This document shows positions 1-6,697 of a stretch of DNA of 12,213 nt, one piece after another (position 1 is the stretch's first letter; each line of letters opens with the position of its first letter). A program made the translations under genes and the position numbers. Source of the DNA: Planctomycetota bacterium (lineage in GTDB: Bacteria; Planctomycetota; Phycisphaerae; WQYP01). The DNA is taken from contig JAKBAC010000103.1 in NCBI GenBank assembly GCA_021809365.1, positions 1 through 12,213 on the forward strand, written 5' to 3'. The notes beneath the pieces are model-generated. The model ran no database searches. It saw only the letters and a program-made list of their open reading frames with translations, and was not told the DNA's origin.

Positions 1-4
1 CCGC

Positions 5-313
5 TTAAAGCTTTTCCGCCAGAGCCTGTCCGATGAAATCCGGATATCCCGGGGTATCCACGAGATTGATTTCCCGATTGTCGTAATTTGCAAACATGAC
101 GGTGGAATTGGTGGAATGTTTATGCTGGCGGGCTTCCGGTTCAAAATCCGAAATGGTATTGGATTCTTCCACCGACCCCATGCGGGTAATCACGCCGCAA
201 CGATGCGCAATGGCCTCCGCCAGCGCGGTTTTGCCGGCACCAAAATGACCCGCCAAAACAATGTTTCGGATGTCCGCCGGGCGATATGCAGGTAATTCAG
301 CCGCGCCATTCAT
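5..313 (-). CDS. EF-G-like translation GTPase, N-terminal part only; frame closed by a stop (possible frameshift or pseudogene)
   Basis: The 102-residue product matches the start of the G domain of elongation factor G and its bacterial EF-G-like paralogues. It has a P-loop GHFGAGKT at about residues 22-29, a GSVEESNTISDFEPE switch I region, and the G3 motif DTPGYPDF at about 86-93. The G4 (NKxD) and G5 motifs and domains II-V are missing, because a TAA stop at 5-7 ends the frame; full-length family members are near 700 residues. The tail after DFIGQALA (EKL) does not look like the family. One extra base in the AAAA run around 12-15 would open a frame continuing KALSG to the window edge, so a frameshift (real or a sequencing error) is plausible. 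The start is supported by GAGGA seven bases upstream (321-325). Family assignment is firm; whether the gene is intact is open. Confidence 0.75.
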   Translation of the reverse strand: MNGAAELPAYRPADIRNIVLAGHFGAGKTALAEAIAHRCGVITRMGSVEESNTISDFEPEARQHKHSTNSTVMFANYDNREINLVDTPGYPDFIGQALAEKL

Positions 314-404
314 GTCCCGATCCTCGCAAAAGAATTGGCAGCAAACACCAAGCGGAATGGTACATCAACGTTGCGTTTGTGGCCAGCAATCCTGCGCGGA
401 TATG

Positions 405-1421
405 TTATGGCACCAATATAATATCATTGGGGGACTTAGGTTCTTCCATGCCGGTATAATTGCGGATCGGCGGCGAGCCAATCGTCCAGATATTGTCGTG
501 ATCCGGCCCCACATCCGGTGTTTGCGTCCACAATACGCTGCCATCATCATACAGCACGTTTTGCCCGCGGCGGCCATGGTTCCATGAATTCGCATTAACC
601 CGGAGATCGCGCACCTCATAACCGCGAAAAAGCGGGTTGCGATCCGCCAATACCGCCACATGCCCCCCCTGCCCCCAATGATGGTGATACGCGGATAGTT
701 GATCAATGTAACTGTATCCAACATTATTCCATGCCGTGCGCCCATCAGCATGACGAATGGCAACCGCCGCTACCGCCGGGCAAACCATCCGGCTCCATGA
801 AACATAGTGCCTCCCGACACCCAGCAGGGGTTCAAGATTGGCCAGATTGCAGTGCGCACCAACAGCGCGGTGAACGCCTGGCGTCATGCCGCGTGGCAGC
901 CAGTCACGATCCGTTGGAATGGCGATCCGCGGTAATTCATTGGCGTTGGCCTGTGCATATTGTCCAAAGGCGGTGCCCAGAACCGCCAGATTATTGGCGC
1001 ACGCGGTTTGAATCGCAAATGTCCGCGCTTTACCCAGTTGAAAAATTGTCACCGTCAGCAACAGCGTGGCTGCGATCAGCATCACCGCTATATCCGTCTT
1101 GCGCGGATCCCAGAACTTGCCGAATCGACGCGTATTCGTTAACACGCTGGGGCCGGCATGGGGAATGCTGCGCGGCTCCTGCAGCGCTTGCGCCGCGGCA
1201 ATGGTGCGGCGCGTTAAATCCTCCGGCGGTTCAACCGGAGGTAATTGTGACAAAGCGTGAATAATTTTCGCCATGCGCGGCGGGCAATCATGGCTGTTCG
1301 ATGCTCCTGCGCCGGCACATTCTCCACCGCCCCGCTCCAGGAGGGCATCAACAAAAGCCGCTTCGTGGGCCGCGAGATTGAACCGCGACATTGCGGGATC
1401 CTCATGGCGTTCAGTGTTCAT
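405..1421 (-). CDS. Single-pass membrane protein with pseudopilin-like outer domain, probable partner (anti-sigma) of the adjacent ECF sigma factor
   Basis: About 338 residues from the ATG at 1421. Residues 1-105 are a soluble segment without a clear zinc-binding anti-sigma motif. A hydrophobic helix follows at about 110-129 (TDIAVMLIAATLLL...). After it comes LGKAR...CANNLAVLG...YAQANANELP (about 129-164), which closely matches the region after the N-terminal helix of planctomycete and verrucomicrobial pseudopilins. An internal CP pair (MVCPAV) and a C-terminal HGRRGQNVLYDDGSVLW (about 282-298), close to the HX9DG prepilin signature, also fit. The usual GFTLIELLV prepilin-peptidase site at the N-terminus is absent. 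The gene starts about 60 bases after the sigma stop, so the two are probably cotranscribed. An anti-sigma or sensor role is inferred from position only. Start is uncertain: an in-frame ATG at 1391 has GAGGAT at good spacing, the ATG at 1421 has AGGGTG, and 1460 is also possible. Confidence 0.75.
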   Translation of the reverse strand: MNTERHEDPAMSRFNLAAHEAAFVDALLERGGGECAGAGASNSHDCPPRMAKIIHALSQLPPVEPPEDLTRRTIAAAQALQEPRSIPHAGPSVLTNTRRFGKFWDPRKTDIAVMLIAATLLLTVTIFQLGKARTFAIQTACANNLAVLGTAFGQYAQANANELPRIAIPTDRDWLPRGMTPGVHRAVGAHCNLANLEPLLGVGRHYVSWSRMVCPAVAAVAIRHADGRTAWNNVGYSYIDQLSAYHHHWGQGGHVAVLADRNPLFRGYEVRDLRVNANSWNHGRRGQNVLYDDGSVLWTQTPDVGPDHDNIWTIGSPPIRNYTGMEEPKSPNDIILVP

Positions 1422-1481
1422 GGCATCACCCTTTTTACTCCCGGCGCGCCGGGATGGCATCGCCCACGGTTGTGCATCATG

Positions 1482-2066
1482 TTACTTTCCTTCACCTTGC
1501 CGGATACGCCACGCCTCGCCAAACATGGCCAACGCGGTATGAAGCCGACTTTTTACCGTTCCCAGTGGAATGCCCAGCACCTCCGAAATTTCTTTATAGG
1601 CAAAGCGGTTGTAATAGCTCAACAGCAACACTTCCCTATAAATCGTCGGCATCCGCGCAATAATTTGCCTGACCGCCTCGGCATCCTCACGATCGATCAG
1701 TCGCTCCGGTGCCGAAAGAGTTTCGGACTCCATGAGTTCCATGAACGTCGCCTCTTCGCCATCATGCCCGGTTACGTTATCCAGCGACTGCGTGCCGCGA
1801 CGAAGGTTGGCCCGAAGATGATCGCGCGCCTTGTTCGCGGCAATGGTGAACATCCAAGGCCTGAAGCGACGGCTCCGATCAAATGTCGATGCGCTCCGAT
1901 AAACCTGAATGAAGGTCTCCTGAAACAAATCTTCCGCCAAAGCCGCCTCATTGATAAAGCGTTGCAGAAAGCTGAACAGCTCTCTGCGGTAGCGCTCCAC
2001 CAACTCGGCAAATGCGGCCTGATCTCCGGCCACAAACTCGGCAACTAGCTCTTCATCCGTGGCCAT
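1482..2066 (-). CDS. RNA polymerase sigma factor, ECF (sigma-70 family, RpoE-like)
   Basis: 194 residues from the chosen start. Region 2 covers about residues 18-86, with AEDLFQETFIQVYRS and the RPWMFTIAANKARDHLR segment that in this family recognises the -10 element and helps melting. Region 4 covers about 132-183, ending in the helix-turn-helix YKEISEVLGIPLGTVKSRLHTAL that contacts the -35 element. Length and two-domain layout are normal for ECF factors. An ATG at 2075 gives three more residues (MGL), but the AAGGA at 2075-2079 touches that codon and lies eight bases from the ATG at 2066, so 2066 is preferred. The next gene downstream encodes a membrane protein that is the natural anti-sigma candidate. 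The upstream gap holds many CCGA/TCGG half-sites that could be control elements. Confidence 0.95.
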   Translation of the reverse strand: MATDEELVAEFVAGDQAAFAELVERYRRELFSFLQRFINEAALAEDLFQETFIQVYRSASTFDRSRRFRPWMFTIAANKARDHLRANLRRGTQSLDNVTGHDGEEATFMELMESETLSAPERLIDREDAEAVRQIIARMPTIYREVLLLSYYNRFAYKEISEVLGIPLGTVKSRLHTALAMFGEAWRIRQGEGK

Positions 2067-2275
2067 CAGGCCCATCCTTTATTACGCGAAGAATCATCTT
2101 TGGTTCGATTCGCGATCACTATTGTTAAACGTTGGTTTCATTGAATTTCGTTTTCGGAAAATTCCACCGAATTTACGGCTATTATCGGATTTAACACAAA
2201 ACCGAATATCGGCGAACGTTTTCAATCTCGCCACCGCACCCTGTCATGTTATCGCTTCCATGGATTCCGGCAACG
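2067..2275. other. AT-rich gap upstream of the sigma gene with CCGAA/TTCGG half-sites
   Basis: No convincing coding frame; composition is visibly richer in A and T than the flanks. It holds TTCGG (2153-2157), CCGAA (2167-2171), TCGG (2185-2188), CCGAA (2202-2206) and TCGG (2209-2212), so pairs of inverted half-sites follow each other; the first two could form a 5-bp stem with a 9-base loop. It presumably contains the promoter of the leftward sigma operon, but I could not pick a convincing -35/-10 pair. Confidence 0.5.
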
Positions 2276-3043
2276 CTACGCAATCAGTGCTTCCGCCATC
2301 ACCATCATTCGCATTAAAACCCGCTCGCACGCCGGATCAATATTTCGGGCGTGCCGCAATATCGCCAGACTTGCCCAACCCGCGTTGGCCATGCGTTGCC
2401 GCGCCAGCCACCCGAGGGCCAGCGCCTCAAAAGTCAGCAGCAGGGTTTCGCGCGCCTGGGCATGACACGCATCACCCGGACGATAAACCCCCGGCGGCGG
2501 CAGGATTGCCAACAGATTATCTGGCTGGGCGGGTTGAATAATTCGCCCGGAATCGCCTGTCCATAGTACCGGAAGTCCAAAGCGCGAATTTCGATGTGCC
2601 GTGATGCGCCACTGGTGATGATGCGAAAACAATCGCAGCGACTCGATCGGAACATCCGCGGCTCCGCCGGCCATCAATGCCTGGTGCGCGACTCCCCTTT
2701 TCTCCGCTCGTTGACCTTCCATCACCAGCCACACGCCGCCGGATCGCGCCAACTCCCGTAACGCCAGACGCCGCTCCATCGCGCCGTTCGATGTAATTGC
2801 GATAATGCCGTCGCAACAGAACTGCCGAATCTGTCGCGAGGCCTCCAGCAGCGGAAGATAAATTCCAGCCAATAATGCCGCATCCCGTCGGAAAAATGCC
2901 TGTCGTTCCGCCGCCTCCAGTTCTCTGCGGGCCGCCACATACCGTCCGGCGGCCAGCAAATCTTGCCCGGAATTCCACAACCGCCGCGCAAAATCAGTCG
3001 GTGCCACTGGGCCAGCCACAATATCGCGCCTGTTGGTAGTCAT
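2276..3043 (-). CDS. Unknown protein with TPR-like N-terminal helices
   Basis: 255 residues; I do not recognise the family. Residues about 17-71 form amphipathic helices with a tetratricopeptide-like pattern (AAGRYVAARRELEAAE, then DAALLAGIYLPLLEASR). The middle reads like a strand-rich domain (GGVWLVMEG at about 102-110, then a segment with SLRLFSHHHQWRITAHR). The C-terminal 60 residues are helical and alanine/arginine/methionine-rich. No signal peptide or membrane segment is visible. The frame opens further upstream at 3088, where ATG overlaps the TAA of the preceding gene (TAATG). That start has no Shine-Dalgarno sequence, whereas ATG 3043 has AAGGA eight bases upstream, so 3043 is preferred. 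It lies just after a small lipoprotein-like gene and probably shares its transcript. Confidence 0.7.
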   Translation of the reverse strand: MTTNRRDIVAGPVAPTDFARRLWNSGQDLLAAGRYVAARRELEAAERQAFFRRDAALLAGIYLPLLEASRQIRQFCCDGIIAITSNGAMERRLALRELARSGGVWLVMEGQRAEKRGVAHQALMAGGAADVPIESLRLFSHHHQWRITAHRNSRFGLPVLWTGDSGRIIQPAQPDNLLAILPPPGVYRPGDACHAQARETLLLTFEALALGWLARQRMANAGWASLAILRHARNIDPACERVLMRMMVMAEALIA

Positions 3044-3087
3044 ACGACTTTTCCTTGACGAGCCACCTGCTGTCTTGCCCATGGGCA

Positions 3088-3441
3088 TTATTGCGAAGGG
3101 ACGATCCGCTTGGGTAATTCAATGGCCATGTGATCTGTGATCTGACTCGGATCAAGTTGAATGGAATCAAGTGAAGGATCCCCCTGACCGGACCATATCC
3201 AGACATTATCTGTATCCAGAGGAGAAATCCAGAAGTTGAAATGCCCCTTCGCATTTACCGGATAATAGTTGTGTGTAAATGTGCTGCCCGGCACGCCCAC
3301 GGATAATTCCGCGCCCATGGCCGGTTGTGTGGTGCCCGCCCATGTCGCGATTCCCGCAACATGGGTGCATGATGGCAAAACACTCCACAGGCCCAGCATG
3401 ACGACTCCACGGAAAATATAGCGCAATGATCTTGAATACAT
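3088..3441 (-). CDS. Small putative lipoprotein, unknown function
   Basis: 117 residues from ATG 3441. The N-terminus has positive charges (MYSRSLRYIFR), a hydrophobic stretch (GVVMLGLWSVL) and then LPSC with Cys25, which looks like a signal peptide with a slightly atypical lipobox. The rest, about 90 residues, is polar with a strand-like character (FTHNYYPVNAKGHFNFWISP, DTDNVWIWSGQGDP) and no recognised domain. It is likely secreted and membrane-anchored. A TTG six codons upstream (3459) is possible, but ATG 3441 has GGGGAT at six bases. It follows the Nudix gene after 24 bases, and its stop overlaps an ATG of the next frame by one base, so the block is probably one transcript. Confidence 0.65.
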   Translation of the reverse strand: MYSRSLRYIFRGVVMLGLWSVLPSCTHVAGIATWAGTTQPAMGAELSVGVPGSTFTHNYYPVNAKGHFNFWISPLDTDNVWIWSGQGDPSLDSIQLDPSQITDHMAIELPKRIVPSQ

Positions 3442-3465
3442 CCCGACATCCCCAATCAACGTCTG

Positions 3466-3954
3466 TCAGCGGTCCTGTTCGATCTTTTTTACATCAATGG
3501 TCAATATGTCTCTGGACGGAGAATATCCAAGGATATCCTGCTTGATAATCGCGATGGCCTCGCGTTGCGCCCGCCAGACAAAATGCGTGGCCACATCCTT
3601 CATATCCACCCAGCGAACAGCATCATGTTCCTTATCCACGACAACTTTCGCGGTTGGACTTACCTGGGCGGCGAACACGGGCAGAATCGCCACGCGGTCG
3701 CGGGCCGCGTGATAAAAACTTTCCAGATATTCCACCTGATAAAAGCTCTTCGGTTTCAGGCCGGTCTCTTCCTTGAGTTCACGCAGTGCCGCGCCCACGG
3801 CGGTTTCATGTGATTTAATTCCACCATATACCGTCTGCCACGTTCCCGCATATTCCCCGGAATCGACGGCGCGGCGCAGTTGCAGAAACTGCGGGCCATG
3901 ACCGGTTATGCGATATATGTACACGGCGACGCGAGTCGATTTTACTTTCGGCAT
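3466..3954 (-). CDS. Nudix hydrolase (NUDIX pyrophosphatase, possibly NudB-like)
   Basis: 162 residues containing a complete Nudix box, GX5EX7REUXEEXGU, at about residues 44-66: G44, E50, then RELKEETGL. The glutamates of REXXEE bind the divalent metal in this superfamily, which hydrolyses nucleoside diphosphates linked to another moiety. The preceding segment RVAVYIYR...QFLQLRR...GTWQTVYGGI resembles the dATP/dihydroneopterin-triphosphate pyrophosphohydrolase branch (NudB), but the substrate cannot be fixed from sequence alone. It is a soluble cytoplasmic protein. A GGAG sits eleven bases before the ATG, somewhat far but usable. It follows dprA after 67 bases that include a weak terminator-like element, and precedes a small lipoprotein gene. 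Confidence 0.92.
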   Translation of the reverse strand: MPKVKSTRVAVYIYRITGHGPQFLQLRRAVDSGEYAGTWQTVYGGIKSHETAVGAALRELKEETGLKPKSFYQVEYLESFYHAARDRVAILPVFAAQVSPTAKVVVDKEHDAVRWVDMKDVATHFVWRAQREAIAIIKQDILGYSPSRDILTIDVKKIEQDR

Positions 3955-3971
3955 GATAGTTGAAGCTCCAC

Positions 3972-4010
3972 AAAAAAACTCCGCATCGGGCCGGGCTTAG
4001 CGCATCGGCC
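3972..4010 (-). terminator. Weak terminator-like element downstream of dprA
   Basis: Read leftward, GGCCG (4006-4010) and CGGCC (3989-3993) can pair around a 12-base loop. A run of seven T follows at 3978-3972, about ten bases after the stem. The stem is short and the spacing to the T run is longer than ideal. The same stretch also holds a direct repeat GCATCGG (3983-3989 and 4002-4008), so the fold is not certain. Confidence 0.25.
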
Positions 4011-4021
4011 AAACGCCCTGA

Positions 4022-5254
4022 TCATTGAATAATATACCGCCGATCCGGCAACCGGCGCAAATGCCCGGCAATTTCCAGATACGTCAGTTCCGCCATTATG
4101 ACTGATGGCGGTAAAACCGCGCTGTTACACAGATCATCCGCACTAAGCGCCTCGCCCGTGAAACAGGCCATGATCTGCTTTTGCGGTGCCGTTAATTCAG
4201 ATCGAGCCGCTATTTCAGATTCCGCCGCCGTGGTACTATTGACCGGCGGATCGGCAACGCGTCGCCTTGCCGCTGATCGCGGTGGTGCCGGCACAGCCGC
4301 GTTTTGTGATTCGGTCGGGGCGATTAATTCGGTATGCCCCAATCCGCGCAGAATGTCCTCCACGCAATCCACCAGTGCGGCTGCACCGGTTTTAATGAGA
4401 TAGTGCGTGCCGCTACTGGCAATCGAATCAACCCGGCCAGGTAAGGCAAATACTTCGCGGGCATAATCGTCGGCGGCCAGACGCGCGGTAATGAGCGATC
4501 CGCTTCGCAAATTGGCCTCAATAACCAATATGCCCAGCGACATTCCGGCGATGATCCGATTGCGGGGCGGAAAATTTTCCGCCAGGGGTGGTTCATCCGG
4601 GGGCAGTTCGCTGATCACCGCCCCGCCGTCAGCCCGCACAATGCGATCATAAAGTTCAGCGTTTTCCTGCGGATAGCAATGCCCCAACCCGCACCCCTGT
4701 ACAACGATTGTGCGGCCACCGGCGCGTAAGGCACCCGTATGCGCCGCCGTGTCTATTCCACGCGCGCCGCCGCTGACAATGGTCAGCCCGGCCGCGGCCA
4801 GTGCCATGGCAAATTTATCGGATTGTTCACGCCCGTAAAGCGTGCAGCGACGCGCACCGACAACTCCAATGGCGAGCATATCCTGCCTTAACAATCTCCC
4901 ACGGACATACAGCACCGTTGGCGGATCGGCAATGCGCGTCAGGCCTGCGGGCCATTCGGCGTGATCCGGGCAGATAATGCGTATCTGCCGCTGATTGCAA
5001 TCTTCCAGAAGTGCATCAATATTTAACTCATCTCGCCCGCGGGCAATGGCCTGGGCACGGGTGTGCCCGATGCCTTCCACCTGCGCCAATTGTGCCGTTG
5101 ATGCCGCCAGAATATTTTCCGGGTTGGCAAACGCCTCCAGCAGCCGGCCAATCAGCACCGGGCCGATACCCGCACTGCGCGAAAGCATGATCCACGCGGC
5201 CAGGCGTTGCGCGGACGGTTCGCTGATGACGGCTGTGGATTCAAACGCATTCAT
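4022..5254 (-). CDS. dprA: DNA-processing protein DprA (Smf), Rossmann-like plus C-terminal winged helix
   Basis: 410 residues. DprA binds incoming single-stranded DNA and loads RecA during natural transformation, and is widely conserved even where transformation is not known. The N-terminal 80 residues carry helix-hairpin-helix-like features (AGIGPVLIGRLLEAF, VEGIGHTRAQAIARG). The Rossmann-like core spans about 92-308, with GVVGARRCTLYG (130-141), SGGARGIDTAAHTGAL (161-176), FPPRNRIIAGMS (228-239) and EANLRSGSLITARLA (246-260). After a proline/alanine/serine-rich linker (about 311-350) comes a winged-helix-type DprA C-terminal domain (352-408). Length is on the long side but normal for three-domain forms. 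Its ATG overlaps the aroB stop (ATGA), indicating translational coupling; GGAG lies ten bases upstream, inside aroB. Confidence 0.96.
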   Translation of the reverse strand: MNAFESTAVISEPSAQRLAAWIMLSRSAGIGPVLIGRLLEAFANPENILAASTAQLAQVEGIGHTRAQAIARGRDELNIDALLEDCNQRQIRIICPDHAEWPAGLTRIADPPTVLYVRGRLLRQDMLAIGVVGARRCTLYGREQSDKFAMALAAAGLTIVSGGARGIDTAAHTGALRAGGRTIVVQGCGLGHCYPQENAELYDRIVRADGGAVISELPPDEPPLAENFPPRNRIIAGMSLGILVIEANLRSGSLITARLAADDYAREVFALPGRVDSIASSGTHYLIKTGAAALVDCVEDILRGLGHTELIAPTESQNAAVPAPPRSAARRRVADPPVNSTTAAESEIAARSELTAPQKQIMACFTGEALSADDLCNSAVLPPSVIMAELTYLEIAGHLRRLPDRRYIIQ

Positions 5255-6366
5255 GCGGCAAACGCTCCATCCTGCCGGATATATTCAATCGCCTCAAGTA
5301 TTTGTGCTTCCGGCACATCGGAGATAATGCGGGCATTTCCAATTTCCCGCACGGGCAGAATCAACCGCAGATTTCCGGAAATTATTTTTTTATCACTGCG
5401 CATGGCGTTCAATACCATCGGCGGATTGGTAATGGGCAAACGCACCGGCAGGCCAATGCGATTGAGCAATCCCTCCACCGCCAAAGCCGATGTAGATGGA
5501 AATTCTCCGCGCAGCACAGCCAGATGACACGCCGCAACAACGCCCAGTGCCACCCCCTGCCCATGGGCCAAAGTGGCGTAGCCCGCCAGTGTCTCCAAAG
5601 CGTGGCCAAAAGTATGACCGAGATTCAGCAGCGCCCGATCACCATGCTCATAAGGATCGGCCATGACCACCGCCGCCTTGATTCGCACATTCCATGCAAC
5701 CAGTTCCGTCAGGGTAGCGGCATCACCCGTGAAAATAGCGGACATATTGCGTTCAATAAAATCAAAAAGCGCCGCATCTCTGATAATCGCGTGTTTGACA
5801 CACTCCGCCAGACCGCATTGAATTTCCAGCGGTGGCAAGGTTTGAAATGTTGAAACATCCGTAAACACCGCGCGGGGATGATGAAACGCTCCGATGAGAT
5901 TTTTTCCCATTGCATGATCCACCCCCACTTTTCCGCCGACACTGGCATCCACCGCCGCCAGCAGTGTGGTCGGAACCTGTATGAACGGCACCCCCCGCAG
6001 CAACGTCGCGCTGACAAACCCGGCCATGTCCCCGGTTACGCCGCCTCCCAACGCAATCACCGGACTCGAACGTTCCAGCCGCGCGGATAACAGTGCGTCA
6101 TACGCCGCCGTGACGGTGCGCAATGTTTTGTTACTCTCCCCGGCATCGAACACAAACGCGCATACGCGAAATCCCGCAGCCTCCAGCGAAGTCCGGGCGG
6201 CGTCCAGATAGTGGCGTGCAACATGATGATCCGTAATCACCGCGCATGAGGGCGACGGGGCACATTCTTTCACGCGCTGCCCCAGTTCAGAGAGCAGATG
6301 CGATCCAACGCACACCGGGTAGGTGACAGCAGCGGGAGACGTAAGATGTATCTGTATATCCATCAT
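5251..6366 (-). CDS. aroB: 3-dehydroquinate synthase
   Basis: 371 residues from ATG 6366. The enzyme converts DAHP to 3-dehydroquinate, step two of the shikimate pathway, using NAD and a divalent metal. Seen: the NAD-binding stretch ALGGGVTGDMAGFVSAT (about 105-121), VPTTLLAAVDASVGGKVGVDH, GKNLIGAFHHP, and the metal ligands Glu188 (CGLAE), His251 (NLGHTFGHALE) and His268 (AHGQG), whose spacing (63 and 17) fits the family. The C-terminal motif MRSDKKIISGNLRLILP is also typical. An upstream GTG at 6423 would add 19 residues that are not family-like; ATG 6366 or 6363 gives normal length, although I see no good Shine-Dalgarno for either. A perfect palindrome GGAAATTTCC lies at 6383-6392, just upstream. 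The stop overlaps the dprA start by four bases. Confidence 0.96.
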   Translation of the reverse strand: MMDIQIHLTSPAAVTYPVCVGSHLLSELGQRVKECAPSPSCAVITDHHVARHYLDAARTSLEAAGFRVCAFVFDAGESNKTLRTVTAAYDALLSARLERSSPVIALGGGVTGDMAGFVSATLLRGVPFIQVPTTLLAAVDASVGGKVGVDHAMGKNLIGAFHHPRAVFTDVSTFQTLPPLEIQCGLAECVKHAIIRDAALFDFIERNMSAIFTGDAATLTELVAWNVRIKAAVVMADPYEHGDRALLNLGHTFGHALETLAGYATLAHGQGVALGVVAACHLAVLRGEFPSTSALAVEGLLNRIGLPVRLPITNPPMVLNAMRSDKKIISGNLRLILPVREIGNARIISDVPEAQILEAIEYIRQDGAFAA

Positions 6367-6552
6367 GCCGATAAATTTTAACGGAAATTTCCCATTTACG
6401 CCCCCCGCGCCAAGCCCACCCACTTTTCGCCGCGTTATGTTTGCACCGCGCCTTTACCCGCCCCGTTCGCGCCAGCGATGTCGCTTAGCTCCTTCCAGCC
6501 TTAGTTTGCTCTCCTGCTCACTTGATTCACCCGTCACCTGTTTCAATGGTGA

Positions 6553-6582
6553 AAAAGGGAATGGGGCGTCTGGGTACCATGG
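6553..6582 (+). promoter_or_regulatory. Conserved upstream element, copy A
   Basis: The element reads AAAA, a purine stretch, ATGGGGCG, a short spacer, then GGTACCATGG. A close relative occurs at 8665-8696; about 24 of 32 aligned columns agree, with the ATGGGGCG core and the GGTA-x-CATGG end shared. Each copy lies upstream of a plus-strand gene for an exported protein (116 bases before the lipoprotein ATG here). Function is unknown; a binding site or a dispersed small repeat are the two simplest readings. Confidence 0.4.
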
Positions 6583-6661
6583 CAGGGATTGATGCTCACG
6601 CTTGTCGTCGTTGAAAGTGTGGAATTTTCAAGTTTTCACCCCGGGGATTTACGGCAGCGTA

Positions 6662-6691
6662 TTGGCGGCGCGGACGGCGAGCCTTTATGAT
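6662..6691 (+). promoter_or_regulatory. Possible sigma-70 promoter giving a leaderless mRNA
   Basis: TTGGCG (6662-6667) and TATGAT (6686-6691) are separated by 18 bases. TATGAT differs from the consensus by one base and is followed six bases later by the ATG at 6698, so transcription would begin at or next to the start codon. This agrees with the absence of a Shine-Dalgarno sequence, but the -35 match is partial and nothing else confirms it. Confidence 0.35.
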
Positions 6692-6697
6692 GTGTTT

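Larger units (their letters stand above)
6367..6697. other. Divergent gap between aroB and the lipoprotein gene
   Basis: About 330 bases with no convincing gene; the plus frame stays open back to a TTG at 6602, but that part looks non-coding. Visible structure: a palindrome GGAAATTTCC (6383-6392) near aroB; a TTAAAAT (-10-like, minus strand) close to the aroB start; a TCACC/GGTGA stem (6534-6538/6548-6552); the ATGGGGCG...GGTACCATGG element (6553-6582); a TTGAAA/TTTCAA stem (6611-6616/6626-6631); and a possible promoter for the lipoprotein gene at 6662-6691. Confidence 0.5.

Noticed and set aside
731..1264. Plus-strand open frame of 177 codons opposite the pseudopilin-domain gene
   Set aside because: Antisense shadow; the minus-strand frame shows recognisable motifs, this one none.
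1257..2048. A 263-codon plus-strand open frame across the sigma gene
   Set aside because: It lies antisense to a clear ECF sigma gene, its product has no family-like motifs, and it is rich in Arg, His and Pro as expected for the opposite strand of a GC-rich gene.
5371..5382. 12-bp palindrome ATTTCCGGAAAT
   Set aside because: It lies within the conserved aroB C-terminal motif (SGNLRL), so coding constraint explains it well enough.
6602..6697. N-terminal extension of the lipoprotein gene from a TTG at 6602
   Set aside because: It would bury the signal peptide 32 residues inside the protein.
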